Of a stretch of 37,801 nucleotides of DNA, positions 22,579 to 30,682 are shown piece after piece. Origin of the DNA: Saprospiraceae bacterium (GTDB lineage Bacteria > Bacteroidota > Bacteroidia > Chitinophagales > Saprospiraceae). The notes under the pieces were generated by a model, which worked only from the letters and a program-made list of their open reading frames with translations, did not search any database and was not told the DNA's origin. The DNA lies in contig JAIYAV010000364.1 in assembly GCA_027488855.1 (NCBI GenBank), forward strand, positions 1 through 37,801, read 5' to 3'. The position numbers and the translations under genes are program-made. Within the stretch, counting starts at the first letter, position 1. Each line of letters opens with the position of its first letter.

Positions 22579-24108
22579 ATGAAGCATTTAGAAGAATTGC
22601 AAACTTTATTGCTTTTAGGTACTGACCGAACGCCTTTGAGCGAGGACTTGCTACAGTACTTGCAAGAGGCTGATGTTGTGCTGAATGAGAATCCAGAAAA
22701 ATCAGCTGCCGCCGCCTTGGTTTACTTCCGGCAATGGCGGCGAGCAGGATTTTCCCTGGAGCAATGGAAAGGCGAATTGCCTGCAATGGAAGCTGCTGAA
22801 AAGGAAGAGTTGGAGTGCAGCGTGGCATCAGCACGTTGTTTGCAGGAAATTCTGGAGGGCAAATACAGCGATGCACTGGTAGAGTGGGTACAATTGTTGT
22901 TGCAAGCACAACAGGTATTGCCGCGCGAAGCACTACCCGCTCTCATTCAACGGAGTTTGAGTGATTCCGAGTTATGGGATACGATTGGGCCTGCCATTGG
23001 CGGGCGGGGGCAGTGGCTGTTGCAACAAAACCCCTTGTGGCGCCCCTTGAGTGATGTGCGCGAGCATGCAGCATGGGGCACCAGCACTGGTGCAGCACGC
23101 CTGGCGCTTTTGCGGAGCATGCGCAAGCAGGATGCGGCATTGGGGCTCAATCAATTACAAAGCAGCTGGGACAATGAAGACCCTGCTCAAAAGGCGGCTT
23201 TATTGGCAGAACTCAGCCATGGATTGAATTCCGGCGATGAAGTTTTTTTGGAAAACTGCTTACAAGAACGCCGCAAAGAAACCCGACAAATGGCTGCTGA
23301 ACTCCTGGCGTGCATCCCCAATTCAGGGCTGATACAGCGTTACCTGGGCTATTTGCAAGATTGTATCGAACTGAAAGACGCCAAAATTGTCCTGAATTTA
23401 CCCGCAGAAGCACCGGAGGCCTGGCGCAAAGATGGGGTCGAAATCAGCGGCAAGGCACCCTACTCATTTACCCAGCGCAGTGCCTGGTTGTTTCAGTTGC
23501 TGCGGCGTTTGCCTCCGAAATTCTGGCAAACCAAATGGGGCTTGGAACCCCTTCAAACCATTGCCCTTTTTGCCCAACAGGATCGGGAAGAAAGTTGGGT
23601 ACAGGCGCTCACGGATGCCAGTTTGTTGCACCATGACCTGGTATGGCAAGAGGCCTTGGCCGAGTGGTGGCTGAATCAGCCAAACGCCAGCAGTTGGCAA
23701 ACTTCTACGGGGAGACACCTCCTGCAGGTACTGCCAGCGGCTTCGCTGCACAAATTATTGCCTTCTTTTTTACAAAAACAAGCCTACTTGCTAGAAGAAG
23801 ACCACGTAGCGACCTACCTATTGTGTGCCAATCCACAGCCCTGGAACGAGGCCTTAAGTTTGGCTTTAATCCAACCTTTCAAACGGTATTTGGCTGGAGC
23901 AGACAATCCTTTTTGGAACATCTGGCACTATGCCCGCTTGCTCAAAGCACTGGCGTACCATTGTCCACCGGAGCTTTTTGCAACCATGAACGGGGGCTGG
24001 AATGTAGATTCTCCACTTTGGCAACGTTGGCAGGGAGAGGTAGAACGGATGTTGGCGGTGCTCCAATTTCGAGGGAAAATGTATAAATCATTCATACGCT
24101 CCGAATAA
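22579..24108 (+). CDS. DUF5691-like helical protein
   Basis: This 509-residue protein has no signal peptide or membrane segment and is rich in Leu, Gln, Trp and Ala helices. Two patterns recall DUF5691: the start LQTLLLLGTDRTPL, and IGGRGQWLLQQNPLW at about residues 140-154, which is followed by repeated HEAT-like helices (ARLALLRSMRKQDA, RRKETRQMAAELLACIP). This family is usually encoded next to SWIM zinc-finger, MoxR ATPase and VWA-domain genes, none of which appear here. The family call rests on remembered motifs. It is transcribed away from the acyl-CoA ligase operon. Molecular function is unknown. Confidence 0.7.
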   Translation: MKHLEELQTLLLLGTDRTPLSEDLLQYLQEADVVLNENPEKSAAAALVYFRQWRRAGFSLEQWKGELPAMEAAEKEELECSVASARCLQEILEGKYSDALVEWVQLLLQAQQVLPREALPALIQRSLSDSELWDTIGPAIGGRGQWLLQQNPLWRPLSDVREHAAWGTSTGAARLALLRSMRKQDAALGLNQLQSSWDNEDPAQKAALLAELSHGLNSGDEVFLENCLQERRKETRQMAAELLACIPNSGLIQRYLGYLQDCIELKDAKIVLNLPAEAPEAWRKDGVEISGKAPYSFTQRSAWLFQLLRRLPPKFWQTKWGLEPLQTIALFAQQDREESWVQALTDASLLHHDLVWQEALAEWWLNQPNASSWQTSTGRHLLQVLPAASLHKLLPSFLQKQAYLLEEDHVATYLLCANPQPWNEALSLALIQPFKRYLAGADNPFWNIWHYARLLKALAYHCPPELFATMNGGWNVDSPLWQRWQGEVERMLAVLQFRGKMYKSFIRSE

Positions 24109-24220
24109 AGCGTGATGGTTAATTCTACGTTAAAGTAAAGCGCCTCCGTTACAAATGCATTAATTTTGCAACAGGTTCATTTTAACTTTTGTTAAGTGAC
24201 TAATATAGTGGGGCAAAACA

Positions 24221-24250
24221 TTGAACAGTGCTGCCTATCTTGTATCTTTA
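24221..24250 (+). promoter_or_regulatory. Candidate promoter for the histidine kinase gene
   Basis: TTG (24221-24223), a 19 bp spacer and TATCTTTA (24243-24250) match the consensus with one mismatch. A CAGGT/ACCTG dyad follows at 24258-24273 in the leader. A second TAnnTTTG match, TAATTTTG at 24161-24168, lacks an upstream TTTG. Confidence 0.4.
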
Positions 24251-24297
24251 ACACGGGCAGGTTTTACGACCTGTAGTCTATAATATGCTGGAACAGG

Positions 24298-25779
24298 ATG
24301 AATAAAAAGGCAATTTGGATAATTATTGGTTTGATGAGCGCAGCCGTGCTGGGGGTCATTTTGGTACAAATCGATTTGATACAAACCTCCATGTCGGTGA
24401 ATGAGGAGCGCTTTGACAAAAACGTACAGGAAGCTTTGGTGAGAGTAAGCGACCGACTGGAGAGCTACGAGCGGGCAGAATACTTCAACACAATGAATGG
24501 TTTTGCGATGGCCTATCAAGAACGGCAAACTGCAAAAAGCAGCAGCAAGTTCAACCGGGTCAACGTCCCAAACGGGGAGCAATTCACAGGTATAATTGAG
24601 CAGGTTTATGCTCAGTTCATGGTCGACTATCCAGGGATTAAAGTTTTATTCGATGAAAATAAAACCATGCGCTCATTGGAAGAGCGCATCAAAGCTTCCA
24701 ACCTGGATTTGGCCATTCACCAAGAATTTGAAAAAAGGGGCATCAATCCAAAAAACAGCAAATTTACCTTTCACTACGGCATTTGGTCCAATGAAAAAAA
24801 TGGCATGATCATCGAAGACGGTCATTACGTTTATGATGATTTTGGGGCCAAGGGGCCTGCTCCGACCTACAATGCTGCGAGCCTCTACAACCCAGATTAT
24901 TCTGTGGCAGTGTTTCAACATGCTAAAATGCCACCCGGAGAACTCAGGGTGTATTTTCCCAATCGAACCAACATCATTTTAAGCTCACTGTGGAAAAATG
25001 CGGCGGGAACGGCGCTATTCGCCATGATCATATTGTCCTGTTTCGCTTACACGTTGATGGTCATTTTCCAGCAAAAAAAGCTGTCGGAAATGAAAACCGA
25101 TTTCATCAACAACATGACCCACGAATTCAAGACGCCCATCGCAACCATCTCCCTGGCCTCTGATTCGATTGTTTCGCCCATGATTTTGGGCAACCCGGAT
25201 AAAGTACAACGCTTTGCCAACATAATAAAACAGGAAAATAAGCGTATGAATAGTCAGGTGGAGAAAGTGCTCCAAATGGCTTTGATCGACAAGCGTGATT
25301 TTTCCCTCAAATTTACTGAGGTCAACCTGCATGAGGTGATTCAGGCGGCGGTGGAAAACGTCACATTGCGGGTCGAAAAGCGGGATGGAGTGGTTAGACC
25401 ATCGCTGCTCGCTACAAAGCCCATTATTCAAGGAGACCTCACGCATGTGGCCAATGTGATCAACAACCTCTTGGACAATGCGGAAAAGTACTCTCCGGAT
25501 AAACCTGAAATCAGCATCAGCACCCGCGATGTATCCAATGGGGTAGAGGTGACGGTGCAGGACAATGGCATTGGCATCAGCAAGGAAGCGCGCAAACAAA
25601 TTTTTGATAAATTTTACCGCGTCCCTACTGGTAACTTGCACGATGTGAAGGGTTTTGGCTTGGGACTCAGTTACGTCAAAGCCATGATGACCGCCCACAA
25701 AGGTTCGGTGGAGGTAAAAAGTGAACCTGGGAAGGGCAGTAGTTTTATTCTGACTTTTCCCTATCAGGTAGAAGCATAA
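24298..25779 (+). CDS. Sensor histidine kinase
   Basis: This 493-residue two-pass kinase has helices at about residues 5-27 and 234-257, around a periplasmic sensor region of about 205 residues with no recognised fold. The HisKA domain contains NNMTHEFKTPIATISLAS, with His275 as the phosphorylation site. The ATPase domain shows the N box (VINNLLDNAEKYS), G1 (VQDNGIGIS), the F box (IFDKFYRV) and G2 (VKGFGLGLSYVKAM). It should phosphorylate the response regulator encoded 53 bp downstream. The pairing resembles the RprX/RprY systems of Bacteroidota, but the signal is unknown. Confidence 0.95.
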   Translation: MNKKAIWIIIGLMSAAVLGVILVQIDLIQTSMSVNEERFDKNVQEALVRVSDRLESYERAEYFNTMNGFAMAYQERQTAKSSSKFNRVNVPNGEQFTGIIEQVYAQFMVDYPGIKVLFDENKTMRSLEERIKASNLDLAIHQEFEKRGINPKNSKFTFHYGIWSNEKNGMIIEDGHYVYDDFGAKGPAPTYNAASLYNPDYSVAVFQHAKMPPGELRVYFPNRTNIILSSLWKNAAGTALFAMIILSCFAYTLMVIFQQKKLSEMKTDFINNMTHEFKTPIATISLASDSIVSPMILGNPDKVQRFANIIKQENKRMNSQVEKVLQMALIDKRDFSLKFTEVNLHEVIQAAVENVTLRVEKRDGVVRPSLLATKPIIQGDLTHVANVINNLLDNAEKYSPDKPEISISTRDVSNGVEVTVQDNGIGISKEARKQIFDKFYRVPTGNLHDVKGFGLGLSYVKAMMTAHKGSVEVKSEPGKGSSFILTFPYQVEA

Positions 25780-25781
25780 AT

Positions 25782-25815
25782 GGTTCTTCGCTGCGGCTTT
25801 GCTCCGCAAAGAACC
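25782..25815 (+). other. Hairpin between the kinase and regulator genes
   Basis: GGTTCTT (25782-25788) pairs with AAGAACC (25809-25815), with an inner GCGG/CCGC stem. There is no U run, so it may set the ratio or stability of the two parts of the transcript without terminating it. Confidence 0.55.
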
Positions 25816-25832
25816 TCCAAAAATATACGCTT

Positions 25833-26555
25833 ATGGCAAACAATAGAATTTTACTTGTTGAAGACGATCAGAACTTTGGAGATGTATTGCGCTCCTATCT
25901 GGAAATGCACGATTACGACGTAACCCTGGCCAAGGATGGGGTAGAAGGATTGGAAAGTTACAAAAAAGGTCATTTTGACTTGTGCATCTTCGATGTGATG
26001 ATGCCCAAAAAAGATGGCTTTACACTGGCCAGAGAAATTCGGGAAAAAGACCGCGAAATGCCGATTGTATTCCTCACCGCCAAGACCATGAAAGATGACG
26101 TTTTGGAGGGTTTTCGGATTGGAGCGGACGATTACATCTCAAAACCGTTCAATTCTGAAGAGCTGCTTTTTCGCATTCACGCCATCCTGAAACGCAGCCA
26201 ACAAGGCAAGGCCGACGCCAAAGACGAAGTGAAAGAATTTTCTATCGGTAAATATCACTTTAATTTTCCATTAAGAATTCTTACATTTGCCGAAAGTGGT
26301 GAGGAAGAGAAACATAAGCTCTCCCCAAAGGAAGCTTCTCTTCTGAAAATGTTCGCTCTAAATGTAAACGATATTCTTCCTAGATCGGAAGCATTATCCG
26401 AAATTTGGGGCGAAGACAACTATTTCACCGCACGCTCAATGGATGTATTTGTGACCAAATTGCGCAAATACCTGCGGAGAGATGACAACATCGAAATCGT
26501 TAACATTCACGGCAATGGATTTCAATTGCTCGTGAAGTCGGATCAAGAAGCATAA
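25833..26555 (+). CDS. OmpR-family response regulator
   Basis: This 240-residue regulator has an intact receiver domain: the acidic pair Asp11-Asp12 in LLVEDDQNF, phospho-acceptor Asp54 in CIFDVMMPKKDG, Thr in FLTAKT, and Lys104 in YISKPF. A winged-helix DNA-binding domain follows from about residue 130 (KLSPKEASLLKMFALN, ARSMDVFVTKLRKYL, IHGNGFQLLV). It is the partner of the histidine kinase just upstream. Its target genes are not indicated by the sequence. Confidence 0.95.
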   Translation: MANNRILLVEDDQNFGDVLRSYLEMHDYDVTLAKDGVEGLESYKKGHFDLCIFDVMMPKKDGFTLAREIREKDREMPIVFLTAKTMKDDVLEGFRIGADDYISKPFNSEELLFRIHAILKRSQQGKADAKDEVKEFSIGKYHFNFPLRILTFAESGEEEKHKLSPKEASLLKMFALNVNDILPRSEALSEIWGEDNYFTARSMDVFVTKLRKYLRRDDNIEIVNIHGNGFQLLVKSDQEA

Positions 26556-26579
26556 AATAGTTTTTGGGATTATGATTAC

Positions 26580-26615
26580 GGCTGGGGAGTCATTTGGGCT
26601 CACCCAGCTTTTTTT
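26580..26615 (+). terminator. Rho-independent terminator after the two-component operon
   Basis: GCTGGGGAG (26581-26589) pairs with CTCACCCAGC (26599-26608), with one bulged A, followed by seven T residues (26609-26615). The PLP decarboxylase gene ends just beyond it on the other strand. Confidence 0.82.
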
Positions 26616-26617
26616 GT

Positions 26618-28036
26618 TTAAATGGGCGCTAATATTTCGCTGATCACTTCGTTCATTTCTCCCCAAGCCATTTCCACATCTGTTTCCGTAGTTTGCCAAT
26701 TGACCAGAGCCGCTCGAATGGATGCCTGCCCCAGATAAACCGTTGGGGTCATGTACACCACTCCCCGCGCTACCAGCGTGCTCAAAAACTGGCTCACCTT
26801 CTCCTGAGGCTGATCCTTGAGGGTAAAACAAACACAATTGAGGCGAACTGGCGCGAGCAATTGAAAAACGTCTGAGCCTTCGATTAAACTCCCCAGCCAC
26901 TGTGCACAGGCTATATTGCGCTCCACGATGTCGCGGTAACCCTCCTGGCCATAAGCCATCAAGCTCATCCAGGCTGGCAGCGCCCGCATGCGGCGAGAAT
27001 TTTCAGGTAAAAAATTGAGGTAGTTGAAATTGGCCTTGGGGTCGCCCAAATAGGCCGCATGGGCATTTTGGAAGGTATTGAGTTGGAGGTTCAGGTGTTT
27101 TTCCTGGATCAGCACTACTGCACTGTCATAAGGTACATTGAGCCATTTGTGGAGGTCTACGGCAATACTATCCGCCTGTTCCCACCCTTTCAACAAATGG
27201 GCGTACTGTGGCGAACAGGCCGCAAAACCACCAAATGCTGCGTCGATATGCCACCAAAAATTGTACTTGGCCTTTAGTGCAGCAATGGCCTGCATGTCGT
27301 CAAAATCCACGGTATTGACGGTTCCTCCACTGGCACAAACGATACAAGGTTCGCCATTTAGGGCAATCAACTGGGCTTCCAGATCGGCCACATCCATGGC
27401 TTCCCGATTGTTGGGCAACAATTTTACTTTGTGGAGGCTGCTGCGGCCCAACCCCAGCATGGCCAGGTCTTTGTACACACAAGAATGGGCTTGTGCCGCC
27501 AGAACTTTTAAATCTTTGAGTGCAAATACCCCTGCCTCCGCAATGTCGACGCCCCGTTCCTGTCCATACCACTGCCTGGCTACAGCCAAACAAGTAAAGT
27601 TGCTCATGGTGGCCCCGGTCACAAAGCCGCCAAAAAAATGCGCAGGCAAGTTCAAGAGCTGGCGGAGCAATTGGAGGGCTTCAAATTCAACTATGGCCGA
27701 AACATCCCCAGTTTGGCTGGCGCTTTGGGTATTTTGATCGTAAAGACTGGTCAACCAATCGCCAGCCAATGCCGCAGGAGTAGTGCCTCCGGTCACAAAC
27801 CCCCAGTAACGTGGGCCAGTGGAGGCAACCATGAGTGAGCCAAAGCGTTGTTGGAATTCGTGCAATGCCGCCAAGGCACCTGCGGATTGAGCTGGTAAAT
27901 CAGCAAGGGGCAATTGAGGTGGAGCTACTGCTGTGGGCCATTCTTCCAAGTTGTTCAGAAAAGTTTCGGCATTTTGTTCGACGGCTCCCAGAATTTGGGG
28001 ATAGGAATGTAGATCCTGTTTGAGTTGTTGATTCAT
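26618..28036 (-). CDS. Group II PLP-dependent decarboxylase
   Basis: This 472-residue enzyme belongs to the aromatic-L-amino-acid / glutamate decarboxylase group. Visible landmarks are GPRYWGFVTGGTTPAALAG, FVTGATMSNFTCLAVAR, His184 in QAHSCVYKD (stacks on the cofactor), CASGGTVNTVDFDD, Asp265 in WWHIDAAFGG, and the Schiff-base Lys297 in VDLHKWLNVPYD. It acts in the cytoplasm and removes CO2 from an amino acid. The substrate cannot be read from sequence alone, and tryptophan, tyrosine, DOPA or a diaminobutyrate-type substrate are all possible. Three dispersed palindromes lie in the 190 bp upstream gap. Confidence 0.92.
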   Translation of the reverse strand: MNQQLKQDLHSYPQILGAVEQNAETFLNNLEEWPTAVAPPQLPLADLPAQSAGALAALHEFQQRFGSLMVASTGPRYWGFVTGGTTPAALAGDWLTSLYDQNTQSASQTGDVSAIVEFEALQLLRQLLNLPAHFFGGFVTGATMSNFTCLAVARQWYGQERGVDIAEAGVFALKDLKVLAAQAHSCVYKDLAMLGLGRSSLHKVKLLPNNREAMDVADLEAQLIALNGEPCIVCASGGTVNTVDFDDMQAIAALKAKYNFWWHIDAAFGGFAACSPQYAHLLKGWEQADSIAVDLHKWLNVPYDSAVVLIQEKHLNLQLNTFQNAHAAYLGDPKANFNYLNFLPENSRRMRALPAWMSLMAYGQEGYRDIVERNIACAQWLGSLIEGSDVFQLLAPVRLNCVCFTLKDQPQEKVSQFLSTLVARGVVYMTPTVYLGQASIRAALVNWQTTETDVEMAWGEMNEVISEILAPI

Positions 28037-28106
28037 AAGGTTGGTATTAGGATGGAATTAAAATATGGCAGGTTCGGGATTAATTTTCTTGATTGTCAAG
28101 GATGTG

Positions 28107-28199
28107 CGACTTCTCCGAAGTCGTAAAACATCTTTGCCGTAAATTTTGCTACAAATGTACGACTTCTCCGAAGTCGATCAAATGACCTCGGCGAGGTCA
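28107..28199. repeat. Three 17 bp palindromes in one intergenic gap
   Basis: CGACTTCTCCGAAGTCG occurs twice in direct order (28107-28123 and 28160-28176). TGACCTCGGCGAGGTCA (28183-28199) is a variant with the same architecture. All lie between the SPOR protein stop and the decarboxylase start. They resemble dispersed repetitive palindromes. Confidence 0.85.
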
Positions 28200-28226
28200 C
28201 ACAGTATGCTCTGTAAAGTGAAGGGA

Positions 28227-28805
28227 CTACTGTTTTTCCAATACCATAGCGTCAAAGCCCTTGCTTTTTAGGGTCTTAACCAAGGCTTTGGCATCGCTGG
28301 ATTGTTCAAATCGCTCCACCAGGATGGATGCATAAGTCCCTCGATTGAATTTTTCAACCCTGGCATTCGGATAACCTGCCTTTTGAATTTTGCGCAGTTC
28401 TTTTTGAGCATGACTCACTTGTGCGAAGGAGCCTCCGATCACCATGTAGCGGCCCGCAGATAAGCTTGCGGTTTCGCCAGTGTTGTTATCTGTTGCTGGT
28501 GTTATGGGCTTGGGTTCTGGGGCAGCAGGCTTCTCAATTTTGGGTTGAACTGGTGTTTTTTCCTCAGTAACTGCTTCGGGTTCAACCACTGCTCCTGGGC
28601 CAGGTTTGGCGTTGTCTAACGTATCTTCAGCCGGAAAACCAGTCGCGTCATCTCTTTGGCGTTGAGTACTGTTGGTATCCACCATTTCGGTAGTTGCGGT
28701 GTTTGCAGCAGGGTGGGGGAGGTTCACGTAGCGGTAAACCAGAAAGATCAAGGCCGCAATACAAAGGGCCACAATGCCGATGGTCAAGTAATCAAGTCTG
28801 GACAT
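28227..28805 (-). CDS. SPOR-domain membrane protein
   Basis: This 192-residue protein starts with a single membrane anchor (LDYLTIGIVALCIAALIFLVYRYV). A Pro/Glu/Thr-rich linker of about 80 residues follows, then a C-terminal SPOR domain (SAGRYMVIGGSFAQVSHAQ, IQKAGYPNARVEKF, YASILVERFEQSSDAKALV, KSKGFDAMVLEKQ). SPOR domains bind glycan strands stripped of side peptides at septa, so the protein probably sits in the inner membrane and reaches into the periplasm at division sites. I chose the ATG at 28805 because residues upstream in frame to 28877 are polar and would hide the anchor. It lies 77 bp downstream of the MBL hydrolase gene. Confidence 0.88.
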   Translation of the reverse strand: MSRLDYLTIGIVALCIAALIFLVYRYVNLPHPAANTATTEMVDTNSTQRQRDDATGFPAEDTLDNAKPGPGAVVEPEAVTEEKTPVQPKIEKPAAPEPKPITPATDNNTGETASLSAGRYMVIGGSFAQVSHAQKELRKIQKAGYPNARVEKFNRGTYASILVERFEQSSDAKALVKTLKSKGFDAMVLEKQ

Positions 28806-28882
28806 GGAGGTGTTTGTTTTTTGGTTTTCACAAGAAATATAAGGATAAAATCGAGTTTGGGGTTCCAATCGAGTCAAAAAAA

Positions 28883-29662
28883 TTAAGGCATCGGTACACT
28901 AAACCGCAGCCCGTCATACCCCAATTCAACGCCAAAAGGTAAGGTTTTATTGACATCTGCATGTTTGCCCATGCGGTGACTCATGTGCGTCAAAAAGCTG
29001 CGCTGGGGCTTTAGTGTTTGGATCAAATCCAACGCGCCTTCCAAATTCAGGTGTGAATAGTGTTCGGTGTGGTGCAGGGCATTCACTACCAGGGTGTGCA
29101 GGTTCTGTAGTTTGTGTACTTCGGCTTCCTCCACCTGTAATACGTCTGTAAGGTAAGCAAAATCACCTATCCGAAATCCCAGAATAGGCAATTTACCGTG
29201 CATGACTTCAATGGGCGTGAACGAAATTTCTTTGATGGTAAAGACTGTTTTTTTGTCAATTTCAATCAAACTGACCATCGGGGCACCGGGGTAACGCTTG
29301 TCGCCCTCTGCAAAAACGTATGCAAAGCGGGTACGCAATTCTTTTTGGACTTTCTGGGCGGCAAAAACGGGCATTTCCCCCCCTTGTTTGAAATTATAAG
29401 GCCGCACATCGTCCAAACCTACGATGTGGTCATTGTGCTCGTGGGTCATCACAATGGCATCGAGGTGCTGAACATTGGCAGCCAGCATTTGTTGCCGGAA
29501 ATCGGGGCCACAATCAATTGCTACCGAGGTATTTCCCAGGCTCAAATGCGCTGCAGTGCGCAGCCGTTTGTCGCGCACATCCGTGGATTGGCATACTTCA
29601 CAATCACAGCCTAAAATGGGGACTCCCTGCGAAGTGCCCGTGCCAGTAAGGGTTACAATCAG
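28883..29662 (-). CDS. MBL-fold metal-dependent hydrolase with apparent CTG start
   Basis: This 259-residue metallo-beta-lactamase-fold protein has the PhnP/RNase Z-like layout. It opens with LTGTGTSQGVPILGCDCEVCQS, has the metal motif VMTHEHNDHIVGLDD and HGKLPILGFRIG, then DFAYLTDVL, VVNALHHTEHYSHL and FLTHMSHRMG. The conserved N-terminal segment is coded upstream of the first standard start codon in frame (GTG at 29578), and there is no ATG, GTG or TTG between it and the in-frame TAA upstream. The best start is CTG at 29662, which overlaps the stop of the preceding gene as CTGA, the same geometry as the common ATGA overlap. ATT at 29659 is the alternative. Metal ligands are complete. The substrate is unknown. 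Confidence 0.85.
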   Translation of the reverse strand: MIVTLTGTGTSQGVPILGCDCEVCQSTDVRDKRLRTAAHLSLGNTSVAIDCGPDFRQQMLAANVQHLDAIVMTHEHNDHIVGLDDVRPYNFKQGGEMPVFAAQKVQKELRTRFAYVFAEGDKRYPGAPMVSLIEIDKKTVFTIKEISFTPIEVMHGKLPILGFRIGDFAYLTDVLQVEEAEVHKLQNLHTLVVNALHHTEHYSHLNLEGALDLIQTLKPQRSFLTHMSHRMGKHADVNKTLPFGVELGYDGLRFSVPMP

Positions 29663-29955
29663 TTCGATGGTTCGTCTTCGTTTTCTTCGTTGATGGAATT
29701 ATTGCGAATTGCTTTGAGCAATTTACTCGATTTTTCGCTCAGTTTGTCCTCCGTGTATTCAATGACGCCGAGTACTTCCAATAACACGTTGATGCGTGAT
29801 TCGGTGTCGAAAAATTTATTCACTACCGCAACTTTTCGATTTTCCACAATACAATACCCCGATTGGAAGGATCCCTTTTCATACCGTACGGTATAGTCCA
29901 GCTCCGCGAAGAGGGTCTCGATTTTTTTGAGAAAATGCGTCGTGTATTTGACCAT
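29659..29955 (-). CDS. Small conserved-looking cytoplasmic protein
   Basis: This 98-residue protein begins MVKYTTHFLKKIETLFAEL at the ATG at 29955; an in-frame TTG three codons upstream is less likely. The body (YTVRYEKGSFQSGYCIVENRKVAVVNKFFDTESRINVLLEVL, in two pieces) has a helix, a beta-hairpin with a Cys, and a second helix. A charged tail ENEDEPSN ends it. I recall no named domain. It leads the MBL hydrolase with a 4 bp CTGA overlap, so the two should be translationally coupled, and the SPOR gene may be in the same operon. Confidence 0.8.
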   Translation of the reverse strand: MVKYTTHFLKKIETLFAELDYTVRYEKGSFQSGYCIVENRKVAVVNKFFDTESRINVLLEVLGVIEYTEDKLSEKSSKLLKAIRNNSINEENEDEPSN

Positions 29956-30070
29956 GCTATGCAAAAAATAGTTTATTATCTGGCGAATTTAGGCAGGAGT
30001 GAGAAAATAGTCCGTCATTTGATTGGCTTATTTTGGATAAAAACACGATTACTTGTTCAATTGATCCATT

Positions 30071-30661
30071 ATGAAGGTAAAATTCTTTTGTTTATTGTGT
30101 TTTCTCGCGCTAGGCACTACTTTGAAACTAGGTGCTCAAAATCGATTCAAAGCCAGCGGAGTTGTAGGTTTGAATTTGTCTCAAATCGATGGCGATTTGT
30201 TGACAGGTTTTGATTTACCCGGCTTACACGCGGGCATGCACGTCAGCGCGATCCTGAGCGAACGTTGGGAACTGGGGGTTGAGCTCTTGTACAACCAGCA
30301 GGGCAGCCAGCGCAATTTGTACTCGAATTCCCAATCCATTTACGACAAAATCCGGCTCAATATGGTGGAAGCACCCGTGCAAATTTTATTCAACGAATGG
30401 AAATTTCAGCTGGGTGCCGGACTCTCCTATGCCCGCATCATCAATGCCGAAGTAACGGATGTGAGCGGAGTCATCATCACCGAGCAGGAAAATTTCCGCA
30501 ATGATTTGATCAATGTGGTCTTGGGTGGAACTTTTAATTTTACCGAACGTTGGGGACTCAATGTACGTTGGTCGCGATCCCTCAACAACCTGCGGGAGAA
30601 CAAGGCCGACGGCTTGTTTGTGACGCGTAACCTGGGCATTCGGGCCTTGTATTATTTTTAG
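30071..30661 (+). CDS. Outer-membrane beta-barrel protein (PorT-like)
   Basis: This 196-residue protein has a signal peptide (MKVKFFCLLCFLALGTTLKLGAQ). Alternating amphipathic strands typical of the small Bacteroidota outer-membrane barrels follow: FKASGVVGLNLSQIDGD, HAGMHVSAILSERWELGVEL, FQLGAGLSYARIINAEV, NVVLGGTFNFTERWGLNVRW and NLGIRALYYF. The last residue is Phe, as expected for BAM-inserted barrels. It is followed 21 bp later by the Ppx/GppA gene on the same strand. No ligand can be named. Confidence 0.85.
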   Translation: MKVKFFCLLCFLALGTTLKLGAQNRFKASGVVGLNLSQIDGDLLTGFDLPGLHAGMHVSAILSERWELGVELLYNQQGSQRNLYSNSQSIYDKIRLNMVEAPVQILFNEWKFQLGAGLSYARIINAEVTDVSGVIITEQENFRNDLINVVLGGTFNFTERWGLNVRWSRSLNNLRENKADGLFVTRNLGIRALYYF

Positions 30662-30682
30662 GCGCAAATAAACCATTAAAGC

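Noticed and set aside
28883-29578. MBL hydrolase starting at GTG 29578
   Set aside because: That start would remove the conserved GTGTSQG and CDCEVC segment, which is intact and in frame upstream.
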